From Vibrio splendidus (GTDB taxonomy: Bacteria > Pseudomonadota > Gammaproteobacteria > Enterobacterales > Vibrionaceae): a DNA stretch of 64,000 nt. The stretch's first letter is position 1. Every line of letters begins with the position of its first letter. The notes beneath the pieces are model-generated. The model was not told where the DNA came from, did not search any database, and saw only the letters and a program-made list of their open reading frames with translations. Made by a program: the position numbers and the translations under genes. Location of the stretch: assembly GCF_003345295.1 (NCBI RefSeq), contig NZ_CP031055.1, positions 434,001 through 498,000 on the forward strand, written 5' to 3'. Shown one piece after another: positions 6,759 to 16,516 of the stretch.

Positions 6759-7655
6759 TCAATCTTGATGTGTAGCCCAGTCTTCACAATAACCCATGAA
6801 AGATTTCAGCAGCGGGCTTTGATATTTGTCTTTGTGCACCAGCATCCAGAATCGGCGTTTCATGTCGAGCGGGACATCGAGTGCTTTTACTCGGCCGGAA
6901 TCAATCGCTCGTTGTGCGGCTAACCTCGATAAACAAGCGAGCCCAAGCCCTGCAGAAACTGAATTGATGATGGCCTCGGTGGTGTTGAGTTCAAAGGACT
7001 CATACCAATGCTCAATACGAGGCGCGACAGCACGCAGGAAAAACTCGCGAGTTCCTGAACCTGACTCTCTCAGTATCCAATGGCTGCCTTCTAAATCTTG
7101 CAATGCAACTTTGTCTTGAGAAAGGAGAGGGTGTTGATTACTAACGATAATACACATTTCATCGCTACTGAACTGGCTAGAGATCAACTCCGGATGGAGT
7201 GTTTTTCCTTCAATTAACGCGATATCCAGTTCATAATCCACCAACTTTTGGCATATCAGCGCACTGTTTGAAATGAACAAGCTCTGATCTTGATGCTGAG
7301 TACGCTCTCTAAAGCCTGACAAAATAAAAGGTGCCACCTGATTACCAATCGTGTCACTCGCGCCAACCTTTAAATTGCCACTTAATGGTTGGTCATCTCG
7401 GAACAAAACATCGATGCCTGCGGCTCTGTGAAGAATCTCGTCAGCCAAAGGAAGCAGCTTTTGTCCTTCTTGATTGAGAATTAATCGGTTGTTGACCCGG
7501 TCAAATAGAGAGTGACCCAGCTGTTTCTCCATTTCGCCCAGCGCCATGCTGACAGCTGCCTTGGATAAAAACAGTGCTTCCGATGCGGCGGTAAGCGTCG
7601 AATGCTGGGTAATGGTGACAAACACTTTGAGTTGTTTGATTGAAATATTAGCCAT
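6759..7655 (-). CDS. LysR-family transcriptional regulator
   Basis: DNA-binding regulator of about 298 residues. The winged helix-turn-helix is at the N-terminus (ISIKQLKVFVTITQHSTLTAASEALFLSKAAVSMALGEMEKQLG), followed by a substrate-binding domain with the usual GLGLACLSRL and REFFLR segments. The frame is open further upstream to 7712, but the ATG at 7655 has an AGGA ribosome site at the right distance and starts right at the family's normal N-terminus, so I prefer it. It diverges from the TDT transporter at 7818, the classic arrangement in which a LysR protein controls its neighbour; the AT-rich 162-bp gap holds both promoters. The inducer is unknown. Confidence 0.9.
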   Translation of the reverse strand: MANISIKQLKVFVTITQHSTLTAASEALFLSKAAVSMALGEMEKQLGHSLFDRVNNRLILNQEGQKLLPLADEILHRAAGIDVLFRDDQPLSGNLKVGASDTIGNQVAPFILSGFRERTQHQDQSLFISNSALICQKLVDYELDIALIEGKTLHPELISSQFSSDEMCIIVSNQHPLLSQDKVALQDLEGSHWILRESGSGTREFFLRAVAPRIEHWYESFELNTTEAIINSVSAGLGLACLSRLAAQRAIDSGRVKALDVPLDMKRRFWMLVHKDKYQSPLLKSFMGYCEDWATHQD

Positions 7656-7817
7656 CAGGTTCCTAGTTTTGCACTGCTGGTGGAATGAATATCGTTCAGA
7701 ATTAATGAACACTTGTTATATATAATTGGATATTGTTAAACGAAGCGCAAGCGTATTATGGCTTCAACAAGCTGATGAGTTCACAAGTTTAGTGAATTAA
7801 GTTTAAGAGAGGCTGAC

Positions 7818-8813
7818 ATGATTCAACGTATTAAATATAGATTAACAGGAGCTCCAACACCCATGGCAGGGTTAGCACTAGCAATCGCAAGCTTAGGCTG
7901 GTGCTGGGATGGTGTTTTAGTCGCGCAAGGTATCTTACACACACCGGGTTTGGTGCAGTGGATCAGTGCTGGCATGGCTGCGGTATTACTTCTTGTTTTA
8001 GCTGTGAAATTTTTGATTCACGGCCACTTATTACGTGAAGACCTTGCTCACCCTGTTGTGGGTAGTGTTGTGCCAACCTTCGCGATGGGTTGCATGGTTG
8101 TGTCTGCTTCATTGGCTCCAATATCTCCGTTTCTTCAAGAAGCAATGTGGTTGGCTTCGGTAGCGTTACATGTCGTGTTCTTGGTGAGCTTCTTATACCA
8201 CAGAGCTAAAAACTTTGAGATCCACCACATGGTGCCAAGTTGGTTTGTACCACCAATCGGTATTATCGTGGCAGACGTTTCTTTTTCAGGTAACCCGATC
8301 TTAGAACCCGTTGCTCACGCGACTTTAGTCTTTGGCTTATTGGTTTATGCTGTAATGCTACCTCTCATGATCTACCGTTTGATCTTCTCTCATGAAGTGC
8401 CTGACGCAGCAAAACCAACGATTGCGATTATGGCGGCACCAGCCAGTTTATCTTTAGCAGGCTACCTAACGGTGACGGCAAATCCTTCGCCAGTGATCAT
8501 TGGGTTACTCTTTGGCATTGCAGTGTTAATGACGTTTATTATCTACATCGCGTTTTTCAAACTACTTCGTCTGCCTTTCAGCCCTGGCTATGCGGCGTTT
8601 ACATTCCCAATCGTGATTGGTGCAACGGCGTTATTCAAATTGGCAGCGTGGATGCAAACTGTTGGTGTGGAAACTCACTATGTGGATCAAGTCTTCAACC
8701 TAGCGTATCTAGAATTGATTGTGGCAACGTTTGTAGTGGGTTATGTGGCGGTTCGTTATTACATGAATTACAAACCTCATCGTGTACTAAGCGCGGTAGG
8801 CAGTAGATTGTAA
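7818..8813 (+). CDS. TDT (TehA/SLAC1-type) transporter
   Basis: A 331-residue inner-membrane protein with about ten hydrophobic segments, consistent with the tellurite-resistance/dicarboxylate transporter (TDT) family, which includes E. coli TehA and the plant SLAC1 anion channels. Family-type features are the N-terminal TGAPTPMAGLALAIASLGWCWD segment and the interior FHHMVPSWFVPPIG-like stretch (here IHHMVPSWFVPPIGIIVADVS). Substrate cannot be read from sequence; anion or organic-acid efflux is the family expectation. Its divergent LysR neighbour is the likely regulator. Ribosome site AGAGAGG precedes the ATG. Confidence 0.85.
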   Translation: MIQRIKYRLTGAPTPMAGLALAIASLGWCWDGVLVAQGILHTPGLVQWISAGMAAVLLLVLAVKFLIHGHLLREDLAHPVVGSVVPTFAMGCMVVSASLAPISPFLQEAMWLASVALHVVFLVSFLYHRAKNFEIHHMVPSWFVPPIGIIVADVSFSGNPILEPVAHATLVFGLLVYAVMLPLMIYRLIFSHEVPDAAKPTIAIMAAPASLSLAGYLTVTANPSPVIIGLLFGIAVLMTFIIYIAFFKLLRLPFSPGYAAFTFPIVIGATALFKLAAWMQTVGVETHYVDQVFNLAYLELIVATFVVGYVAVRYYMNYKPHRVLSAVGSRL

Positions 8814-8940
8814 GAAGCAATAGTTCAAAAGATAAACGGACCTTAAGTTTTCAGTATTTCATAAGCTTATATTCCTAATCCAAACTCGGCACTTATGCTA
8901 ATCTGGCTTTATATTGTGGCAAGATTAGCGTGAGTGCACT

Positions 8941-11900
8941 TTGTTTACTGTTTACCATTCCAATAAAGTCGATACTTTAAAAATCCTTCTCGTTCACTTA
9001 ATCAAAAGTGACCCTTTAGCCAATCCTTTCGAAAAAGAGCAGATCTTGGTTCAGAGCCCAGGTATGTCTCAATGGCTTAAGATGGAACTCGCCAAAGAGT
9101 TTGGTGTAGCAGCAAATATAGACTTTCCTCTTCCAGCAACCTTCATTTGGGATATGTTTACCCAAGTGCTTCCTGATGTACCTAAACGCAGTGCTTTTAA
9201 CAAAGAAGCGATGACGTGGAAGTTGATGAGTTTGCTACCCGCTAAGCTTGACCACCCTGATTTTTTACCTCTGCAACGTTATCTTGAAAACGACGAAGAT
9301 GACTCTAAGTTGTATCAATTGGCAGAGAAAATTGCCGATATCTTCGATGGTTACTTGGTGTATCGACCTGAATGGATGGCGATGTGGGAAGCGGGAGAAC
9401 CTGTTTCCGAACTTATTGATGACGAAGGGCAACAAGATCACCCTTGGCAGCCGATTTTGTGGCAAGCACTCTATGACCAGACCCTGTCTCAAGGCCAATC
9501 TAAATATCACCGTGGTAACTTGTATCACGACTTCATTGAAGCGTTAGCCAATCAACAAGGTCAACTGCAGCACCTACCTAAACGCTTGTTCGTGTTTGGT
9601 ATTTCTTCATTGCCTCCTCGTTATATGGATGCGCTGAAGGCTCTGGGTGAGCAGATTGATGTGCACTTGATGTTTACCAACCCTTGTCAGCATTACTGGG
9701 GTGATATTCGCGACCGTAAGTACTTGGCGAGAGTGGAAGCGCAGCGCCGTAAACAGTTTGCTCTGGTTGATGGTTTACCTCAACTGGAAGGCGAAGTGTC
9801 ACCATTGAAAGATGGCATTGAAGCCAATGTTGAAGATGAACTGCACACCAGCCAAGCCGTGGGTAATAGTTTGCTTGCGTCTATGGGGAAATTGGGCAGA
9901 GATAACCTGTTTTTGCTATCTCAATCAGACAGCGAAGAACATGAGTTCTTTATTGATGTTGAGAGGGATAACCTGCTTCATCAACTGCAAGCCGACATTC
10001 TCCAGTTAGAAGAGCATCAAGACGACCACATCTTAGATTCTAGTAATCATAAACAGGTGGTTGAGCTTGGCGATCGCTCGCTGACCGTGCATGCATGTCA
10101 TAGCCCTATGCGCGAGGTGGAAGTTCTTCATGATCAGCTGTTGGCGATGTTTGATGCCGATCCGACGCTAAAACCACGCGATATCATCGTAATGGTGTCT
10201 GACATCAATGCCTATAGCCCAGCGATTCAGGCGGTATTTGGTAATGCTCCGGGTGAGCGTTATATCCCTTACTCGATCTCTGATAGAACCGCAGACCAAG
10301 AAAGCCCAATTCTGACCGCCTTCATGCAGTTGGTCGCGCTACCGAATACGCGTTGTCTAGCGTCTGAGTTGCTAGAACTATTAGAAATTCCTGCGATGAT
10401 GGCACGCTTTGGTATTGATGAATTCCAATTTGAGCAAGCCAAGCAATGGGTTGAAGAAGCGGGTATCCGTTGGGGTGTCGATGCTTCAACGGCAACGGAA
10501 TTTGATCTACCTGCGACCGAGCAAAACACTTGGCTATTCGGTATTCAGCGTATGCTCTTAGGTTATGCGATGTCTGATTCTGCTGGTTTGTTTGAGACCG
10601 AGCATTCTCCGATTGCTGCTTATAACGAAGTTCAAGGCATTAACGCCGAACTTGTAGGTAAGTTAACGCACTTTATTGATCGTATTGCCCATTACCGTCA
10701 ACGCCTTGCTGAGACGCAATCCATCGATATGTGGCGTGAAACCTTGCTGCAAATGATTGATGACTTCTTTGCCGTTGAGCTAGAAGGCGAGGTGGTGCTT
10801 AAATCGATTCGCGATGCACTTTCCCAATTGAATGAACAGCTTGATGATGCCCTGTACGAACAAGAACTGTCGCCAAGCATCATCTATCAGTACTTGAACA
10901 ATAAACTGTCGGGCGCGCGTATTAGTCAGCGTTTCTTAGCGGGACAAGTTAACTTCTGTACCTTGATGCCGATGCGTTCTATTCCGTTCAAAACCGTCTG
11001 TTTGTTAGGTATGAATGATGGTGTTTACCCTCGCTCAATGCCGCCAGAAGGTTTTGATCTAATGAACGGACGCACACGACCGGGCGATCGTTCGCGTCGT
11101 GATGATGACCGCTATCTATTCTTAGAGGCGATGCTGTCAGCGCAAGAGTGTTTGTACATAAGCTATGTCGGCCGTTCGATTCAAGATAATACTGAGCGAG
11201 TGCCGTCGGTGCTGGTTTCTGAATTGATTGAATACTGCCAGCAGAACTACTGCTTAAGTGAAGACCAAGCCTTACCAAGTGATGATTCAGGCATCAACCT
11301 GACTCAAGCGATCAGCTTTGAACACACCATGACACCGTTCAGTCCCGCTGCGTTTACTCAAGGTGATGCGAGCCATGTGTTGAGTTACGCCAAAGAGTGG
11401 CTTCCTGCCGCTAACCGTTCTGGTGAGCGTAGTGGTGAATTCAATCGTGCTTTGGATGACTATTTGTTGGGTGCGACTTATCCATTGGAGCTTGACCTAG
11501 TTGAACTGCAGCGTTTTTGGCGTTTGCCAGTGCAGTACTTCTTTAATCGCCGTCTAAAAGTGGTGTTTGAGCCGCCACTTCCTGTGATGGAAGACGATGA
11601 GCCATTCGTACTTAATGGTTTAGAGAGTTTCCAACTTAAGGATGCTTTACTGCAAGTGTTGCTGGACCACCCTGAAGGCGCAGACGAAGCGGTTCGATTG
11701 TTTGTCTCTGAGCAAAAAGCACAGGGTCGTTTACCGGTCGGCGCCTTTGGTGATATCGAATTTGAAACCAACCGTGTTCAAGCGGAAGACTTAGCCAAAG
11801 AGATTCGATTTGTGAGTGGATCACCGCAACAAGATCTCGAAGTGAATATCGAATTTGATGTGTTAGGCCAAGGCAAACCTGTTCGCTTGATGGGTTGGTT

Positions 11901-12417
11901 AACTCAAAACTATCAATCAGGTCTAGTGCGTTTCAGAAGCGGTAAAGTACGCTCTCAAGATTATTTGGCAGCGTGGATTGATCATCTATGTTGCGCTGTG
12001 ATGGGACACGGAAAAACGACCCATATTATTGGCTACGACAGAAAAGAGGGCGTGGTTCACCAAACGCTACAACCTATTGGTGATGCACAGCAAGCGAAGA
12101 GCTTGTTGGCTGAGTTAGTGCGATTGTTTTACCAAGGCATGACAGCACCACTGCCTTATTTCTCGAAAAGCGCATTGGCTGGAGTTGAAGCGGGCTTTAG
12201 CCGCGGTAAATGGGTCGATGATGAAGAAAAGTCCCTTAAGAAAATGGCCGATACCTTTAATGACAGCTTCGCCTTTACGGGCGAGGGCAGAGACACATAC
12301 ATCTCTCGAATCTGGCCTAAATGGGATGATGAACTCGCTGCTGAGTCGCGGATGTACTCAACACTTGTGCTGCAGGCGGCAAGGTTGGCTGCTGCCGATC
12401 TGGAAGATCAGGAGTAA
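8941..12417 (+). CDS. recC: Exodeoxyribonuclease V subunit gamma (RecC)
   Basis: Chi-recognition subunit of the RecBCD helicase-nuclease, which processes double-strand breaks for RecA loading. At 1158 residues it is slightly longer than E. coli RecC (1122). The N-terminus aligns directly with E. coli RecC: MFTVYHSNKVD, then ILVQSPGMSQWLKMELA and AANIDFPLPATFIWDMF. The central ARISQRFLAGQVNFCTLMPMR and MNDGVYPR motifs are also typical. The start appears to be TTG at 8941: no ATG or GTG is in frame at the family's N-terminal position, and the TTG gives the exact family start. In E. coli ptrA lies between recC and recB; here it is absent. Confidence 0.95.
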   Translation: MFTVYHSNKVDTLKILLVHLIKSDPLANPFEKEQILVQSPGMSQWLKMELAKEFGVAANIDFPLPATFIWDMFTQVLPDVPKRSAFNKEAMTWKLMSLLPAKLDHPDFLPLQRYLENDEDDSKLYQLAEKIADIFDGYLVYRPEWMAMWEAGEPVSELIDDEGQQDHPWQPILWQALYDQTLSQGQSKYHRGNLYHDFIEALANQQGQLQHLPKRLFVFGISSLPPRYMDALKALGEQIDVHLMFTNPCQHYWGDIRDRKYLARVEAQRRKQFALVDGLPQLEGEVSPLKDGIEANVEDELHTSQAVGNSLLASMGKLGRDNLFLLSQSDSEEHEFFIDVERDNLLHQLQADILQLEEHQDDHILDSSNHKQVVELGDRSLTVHACHSPMREVEVLHDQLLAMFDADPTLKPRDIIVMVSDINAYSPAIQAVFGNAPGERYIPYSISDRTADQESPILTAFMQLVALPNTRCLASELLELLEIPAMMARFGIDEFQFEQAKQWVEEAGIRWGVDASTATEFDLPATEQNTWLFGIQRMLLGYAMSDSAGLFETEHSPIAAYNEVQGINAELVGKLTHFIDRIAHYRQRLAETQSIDMWRETLLQMIDDFFAVELEGEVVLKSIRDALSQLNEQLDDALYEQELSPSIIYQYLNNKLSGARISQRFLAGQVNFCTLMPMRSIPFKTVCLLGMNDGVYPRSMPPEGFDLMNGRTRPGDRSRRDDDRYLFLEAMLSAQECLYISYVGRSIQDNTERVPSVLVSELIEYCQQNYCLSEDQALPSDDSGINLTQAISFEHTMTPFSPAAFTQGDASHVLSYAKEWLPAANRSGERSGEFNRALDDYLLGATYPLELDLVELQRFWRLPVQYFFNRRLKVVFEPPLPVMEDDEPFVLNGLESFQLKDALLQVLLDHPEGADEAVRLFVSEQKAQGRLPVGAFGDIEFETNRVQAEDLAKEIRFVSGSPQQDLEVNIEFDVLGQGKPVRLMGWLTQNYQSGLVRFRSGKVRSQDYLAAWIDHLCCAVMGHGKTTHIIGYDRKEGVVHQTLQPIGDAQQAKSLLAELVRLFYQGMTAPLPYFSKSALAGVEAGFSRGKWVDDEEKSLKKMADTFNDSFAFTGEGRDTYISRIWPKWDDELAAESRMYSTLVLQAARLAAADLEDQE

Positions 12418-12585
12418 GTGGCTGTGATCGACAAGATCAATAGCGTGCGCGCTGAATTAATGAAAAACGAAAGAGAGTCGCTGGTCAGCGTTTGGGGTGC
12501 TTACTTTCTAGGTGAAGGGAGTCAAGGTGAAGAGAAGCAAGGTACAGGAAATAAAGTGGCCGCCAGTAAATCATTATTAGTGTAG
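12418..12585 (+). CDS. Possible 55-codon ORF directly after recC
   Basis: An open frame starts with GTG immediately after the recC stop, with an AGGAG sequence three bases from it (nine bases from a second GTG at 12424), an arrangement suited to translational coupling. The product would be hydrophilic and start VAVIDKINSVRAELMKNE. I recognise no family. It could be a real small protein, a remnant of a longer gene, or chance. Confidence 0.35.
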   Translation: MAVIDKINSVRAELMKNERESLVSVWGAYFLGEGSQGEEKQGTGNKVAASKSLLV

Positions 12586-12783
12586 GGCGTTCGCTGTACG
12601 GCCACAGGTCAGAGGGACCATTATTCTGTGGTTCAAAGTAACGCCGTAAAGTACAAAACTCGTACGCGCTCCTGAACTCGTGGGCGCATAGTAGCGAGGC
12701 GATCTGAATTGATCCGTGAGAGAGATCGCACTAACTATTAACAAATTAGCGTAGGACGTAAATTGAATGACGTTTTCCACGCT
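12586..12783 (+). other. Hairpin-rich recC-recB spacer
   Basis: Nested and consecutive inverted repeats: GGCGTT (12586)/AACGCC (12640) enclosing CCACAG (12602)/CTGTGG (12626); GTAC/GTAC at 12651-12665; GCGC/GCGC at 12666-12687; GCGATCT (12699)/AGATCGC (12723); AGCGT (12748)/ACGCT (12779). No T-tract makes any of these a clear terminator, and no coding frame is convincing. It could be a structured RNA or a decayed repeat element. Confidence 0.45.
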
Positions 12784-12826
12784 AGGTCACATTTGTAACA
12801 ACACATTTATCAGAAGGCAGTAAGGC

Positions 12827-15800
12827 ATGACGACCACAAGCAGTGTTCAGGTAATCGCTCCACAGACACTCGATACCATGACGTTTCCACTTCATGGCGC
12901 GCGTTTAATTGAAGCATCAGCGGGTACGGGTAAAACATTTACCATCGCTGGCTTGTACTTACGCCTACTGCTCGGGCACGGCACGGCTGCACCACAAGGT
13001 GATCTGACGGAAGCCACCCGACATCATGAGCCGCTAACCGTAGACCAAATTCTGGTGGTGACCTTTACCGAAGCGGCAACAGCAGAGCTCAAAGACCGCA
13101 TAAGGAAAAAAATACGCGCTGCATATATATCATTTCGTAGAGGCGTTTGCGTTGACTCTAAAGACCAATTTATCAAGGACTTACTTGAAGAATACGATGA
13201 TGCCAAGAGAGCATCCGCAGCCATAACATTGCTTAATGCCGAAAGGCAAATGGATGAAGCGGCTGTCTACACCATCCATGGCTTCTGTCAGCGTATGTTG
13301 ACCCAAAATGCCTTTGAGTCTGGCAGCCGTTTTGATAATGAATTTGTGACCGATGAAAGCCATCTGAAAGCACAAGTGGTAGCCGACTATTGGCGTAAGC
13401 AGTTCTACCCGCTGCCAATTCAACTGGCTGGTGAAGTGAGAAATATTTGGGGTTCTCCCGCTTCGTTACTTGCCGATGTAAATCGCTATCTGACGGGCTC
13501 TCCGCTGAAATTGACGGTAGATGCGATGTCGGGCGACCTGCAAACTCTGCACAATCAAAACTTAGATAAAGTGAAGCAACTTAAGGCGTTGTGGTGTGAA
13601 TCCGAAGCGGACTTTTTGGCTTTGATTTCTGGATCGGATGTGAATAAGCGCAGCTACACTAAGAAGTCTTTGCCGACTTGGTTAGAAGCCGTCACAGCAT
13701 GGGCGCAAAGCGACACTCATGATTACCAGTTTCCAGATAAACTAGAGAAGTTCTCACAAGCAACGTTAATTGAAAAAACACCAAAAGGCACTGCACCTCA
13801 ACACGCAGTTTTCGAAGCGATTGAAGACTTCTTAAATTCTCCTGCAGATCTTAAAGCCCCATTGTTGGCACATGCGATTATTCATTGTCGAACTATGCTA
13901 GCCAAGGCGAAACAGCAGAAGCAATGGTTATCGTTTGATGACTTGCTGACTCAGTTATCTGCGTCGATTGATGTGGATGATCAATCGTTGCTGGTGGAGA
14001 GAATCCGTACCTTATACCCAGTGGCGATGATCGATGAATTCCAAGATACCGACCCGCTGCAGTACAGTATTTTCAGCCGAATCTATTTAGATAACCCGCA
14101 ATGCGGTTTGTTTATGATCGGTGACCCGAAGCAGGCTATCTATGGTTTCCGCGGTGCAGATATCTTTACCTATATCAAGGCGAGAAACCAAGTTAGTGCT
14201 CACTACACCTTAGGCACTAACTGGCGTTCGAGTGCTGACATGGTCAGTGCGGTAAACCAAGTGTTTATGAATTCGGATAGCCCATTTATCTACGACCAAG
14301 ATATTCCATTTTTGCCCGTTGCTGCCAGCCCATCGGCCGATAAACGCCAATGGGTGATGAATGGTCAAACTCAGCACGCGCTCACCTTTTGGCTGCAAGA
14401 GGCGGAAGACAAGCCCTTACCGAAAGGCGAATATCACAAGGCCATGGCTGAAGCGACTGCGAGTCAAATTCAAACCATTCTGACCGCTTCTCAAAACGAA
14501 CAAGCCTATTTTGATAACGGCAAAAAACAACATGCTGTGAATGCGGGTGATATTGCTGTCTTGGTTCGAACTGGCAGTGAAGGTCGTCTGATCAAGAACG
14601 CGCTGTCTGAGCAAGGCATCGCGAGTGTGTACTTGTCGAACCGAGATAGCGTGTTCACCAGCTTGGTCGCACAAGATATTCAGCGTTTATTACAGGCGGT
14701 GCTGACTCCTGAAAATGACCGTGCATTACGCGCCAGTTTAGCGTCGGAGTTGTTTGCTTTGGATGCCGCATCATTGGATGAACTCAACAACGATGAAGTG
14801 GTGTGGGAAAACGTCGTTAACGAATTTCGAGAATACCGTAAGTTATGGCTACAGCGCGGCGTGCTACCAATGCTTCGCAGCGTGATCAGTAAACGACATC
14901 TCGCGGAACGTTTACTGGAAGAAGAAAATGGTGAGCGCTCACTCACTGATTTGATGCACATTGGCGAATTGTTGCAACAAGCAAGACAAGAGCTCGACAG
15001 TGACTATGGCTTGTTGCGTTGGTTGGCAGAAGCGATATCAGATGCACAAAATGGTTTAGGCGGTAGTGATGACGACATTCAACGCCTTGAATCAGAAAGA
15101 AACTTGGTTCAAATCGTTACCATTCATAAGTCGAAAGGCTTGGAATATGACCTCGTATTTTTGCCGTTTGTCGCGAGTTACCGTGAAGCGAGTGAAGGCA
15201 AGTTCTACGATCACGATTCAGATACCACAGTGCTTGATATTACCGGTAGCGATAGCGCATTGGCACAAGCAGATAAAGAGCGATTGGCAGAAGATTTACG
15301 TTTGATTTACGTGGCGCTTACTCGTGCTGTTTATGGATGTTTCATTGGCATGGCACCGCTACGTAAAGGGCGTTCAACCAAAGAGCCAACAGGCGTTCAC
15401 TTGAGTGCTATGGGCTACTTGGTTCAAAACGGACAAGAGCAAGGCATCGCCGAGTTACATCAAGCTCTGTCAGCGATTGAGGGTAAGAATTCAAGCGTAT
15501 TACTGTCTGAAACACCAACCGCTCACGAGCAAGTGTTTGTTCAGGCAGAGCAAGTGAGTGACGACCTACAGGCTAGCGAACTGAAGGCTTCAATTGACCG
15601 AGCTTGGCGTATCACCAGTTACTCGGGGCTTGTAAAACAAGGCAGTCACGGCGCAAGTCATGACGCTACGATTGAGGTGTCTGGCTTCGATATTGATTCA
15701 GCCGATGAGCAAGATGAGTCGGAACTGATTGAACCGGAACGTTCTATATTCACGTTCCCTCGCGGTGCTCGCCCGGGTACCTTCTTACACACCTTGTTTG

Positions 15801-16516
15801 AGGATGTTGAATTTACAGAGCCTGCAACCAGTGACCATAACACGCAAGTAATCACTCACTTGTTAGAGTCAGAGCAATACGAGCTAGAGTGGCTACCCGT
15901 ACTTCAACAGCTTGTCGATACGGTGCTTAACACCGCATTAGATGGCAAAAATCTAAAGCTGAGCGAGAAAGACTCAACTCAACGATTAGTCGAAATGGAG
16001 TTCTTGTTACCGATCGAAGTGTTGGCCGCATCTGAGCTCAATCAAACCATTCAATATCATGATCCGCTATCGGCTAAAGCGGGTGATCTCGGCTTCCAAA
16101 CTGTACAAGGCATGCTGAAAGGCTTTATCGATTTAGTGTTTGAGCATCAAGGTAAATACTATGTACTTGACTGGAAATCGAACCATTTAGGTGATGACGT
16201 TGCCGTCTACCATGGTGAGGCATTGAAATCGGCGATGGCCGACCACCGCTACGATCTGCAATATCAAATCTATGCGTTGGCATTGCACCGCTTCTTACGC
16301 AGCCGTGTTGCGAATTATAGTTATGAACAACATTTCGGTGGGGTTTATTACTTGTTCTTAAGAGGAATGGACGGTCAATCTCAACAAGGTATTTTCTCGG
16401 CTAAACCAACCTTGGCTTTGCTCGATGAAATGGATCAATTGATTGACGGTAAAGTGATAGACAGACGTTCAGCACAATTGAATGATAATGAAACTGGACA
16501 GATGGGGCTTCTATAA
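12827..16516 (+). CDS. recB: Exodeoxyribonuclease V subunit beta (RecB)
   Basis: Slow helicase and only nuclease of the RecBCD complex. 1229 residues (E. coli 1180). Walker A EASAGTGKT is at residues 29-37, the AEATAELKDRIRKK-type and HGFCQRML helicase motifs follow, and Walker B is MIDEFQDTDPLQYSIF. The superfamily 1A motif VTIHKSKGLEYD and the arginine-finger segment LIYVALTRAVYG lie in the second helicase half. The C-terminal nuclease domain carries the metal-binding LDWKSN (Asp1115, Lys1117) and YDLQYQIYALAL. The stop overlaps the recD start by one base (TAATG), so the two are translated together. Confidence 0.97.
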   Translation: MTTTSSVQVIAPQTLDTMTFPLHGARLIEASAGTGKTFTIAGLYLRLLLGHGTAAPQGDLTEATRHHEPLTVDQILVVTFTEAATAELKDRIRKKIRAAYISFRRGVCVDSKDQFIKDLLEEYDDAKRASAAITLLNAERQMDEAAVYTIHGFCQRMLTQNAFESGSRFDNEFVTDESHLKAQVVADYWRKQFYPLPIQLAGEVRNIWGSPASLLADVNRYLTGSPLKLTVDAMSGDLQTLHNQNLDKVKQLKALWCESEADFLALISGSDVNKRSYTKKSLPTWLEAVTAWAQSDTHDYQFPDKLEKFSQATLIEKTPKGTAPQHAVFEAIEDFLNSPADLKAPLLAHAIIHCRTMLAKAKQQKQWLSFDDLLTQLSASIDVDDQSLLVERIRTLYPVAMIDEFQDTDPLQYSIFSRIYLDNPQCGLFMIGDPKQAIYGFRGADIFTYIKARNQVSAHYTLGTNWRSSADMVSAVNQVFMNSDSPFIYDQDIPFLPVAASPSADKRQWVMNGQTQHALTFWLQEAEDKPLPKGEYHKAMAEATASQIQTILTASQNEQAYFDNGKKQHAVNAGDIAVLVRTGSEGRLIKNALSEQGIASVYLSNRDSVFTSLVAQDIQRLLQAVLTPENDRALRASLASELFALDAASLDELNNDEVVWENVVNEFREYRKLWLQRGVLPMLRSVISKRHLAERLLEEENGERSLTDLMHIGELLQQARQELDSDYGLLRWLAEAISDAQNGLGGSDDDIQRLESERNLVQIVTIHKSKGLEYDLVFLPFVASYREASEGKFYDHDSDTTVLDITGSDSALAQADKERLAEDLRLIYVALTRAVYGCFIGMAPLRKGRSTKEPTGVHLSAMGYLVQNGQEQGIAELHQALSAIEGKNSSVLLSETPTAHEQVFVQAEQVSDDLQASELKASIDRAWRITSYSGLVKQGSHGASHDATIEVSGFDIDSADEQDESELIEPERSIFTFPRGARPGTFLHTLFEDVEFTEPATSDHNTQVITHLLESEQYELEWLPVLQQLVDTVLNTALDGKNLKLSEKDSTQRLVEMEFLLPIEVLAASELNQTIQYHDPLSAKAGDLGFQTVQGMLKGFIDLVFEHQGKYYVLDWKSNHLGDDVAVYHGEALKSAMADHRYDLQYQIYALALHRFLRSRVANYSYEQHFGGVYYLFLRGMDGQSQQGIFSAKPTLALLDEMDQLIDGKVIDRRSAQLNDNETGQMGLL

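Noticed and set aside
8941..12417. Frameshift or missing start in recC
   Set aside because: The lack of an ATG is explained by a TTG start at the exact family N-terminus; the frame is intact over its full length.
12586..12645. Possible integron attC (VCR-like) site
   Set aside because: The nested palindrome lacks the RYYYAAC/GTTRRRY core pair, and there is no integrase or cassette array near it.
12577..12780. Minus-strand ORF in the recC-recB spacer
   Set aside because: No ribosome site, no recognisable family, and it overlaps the inverted repeats; composition looks non-coding.
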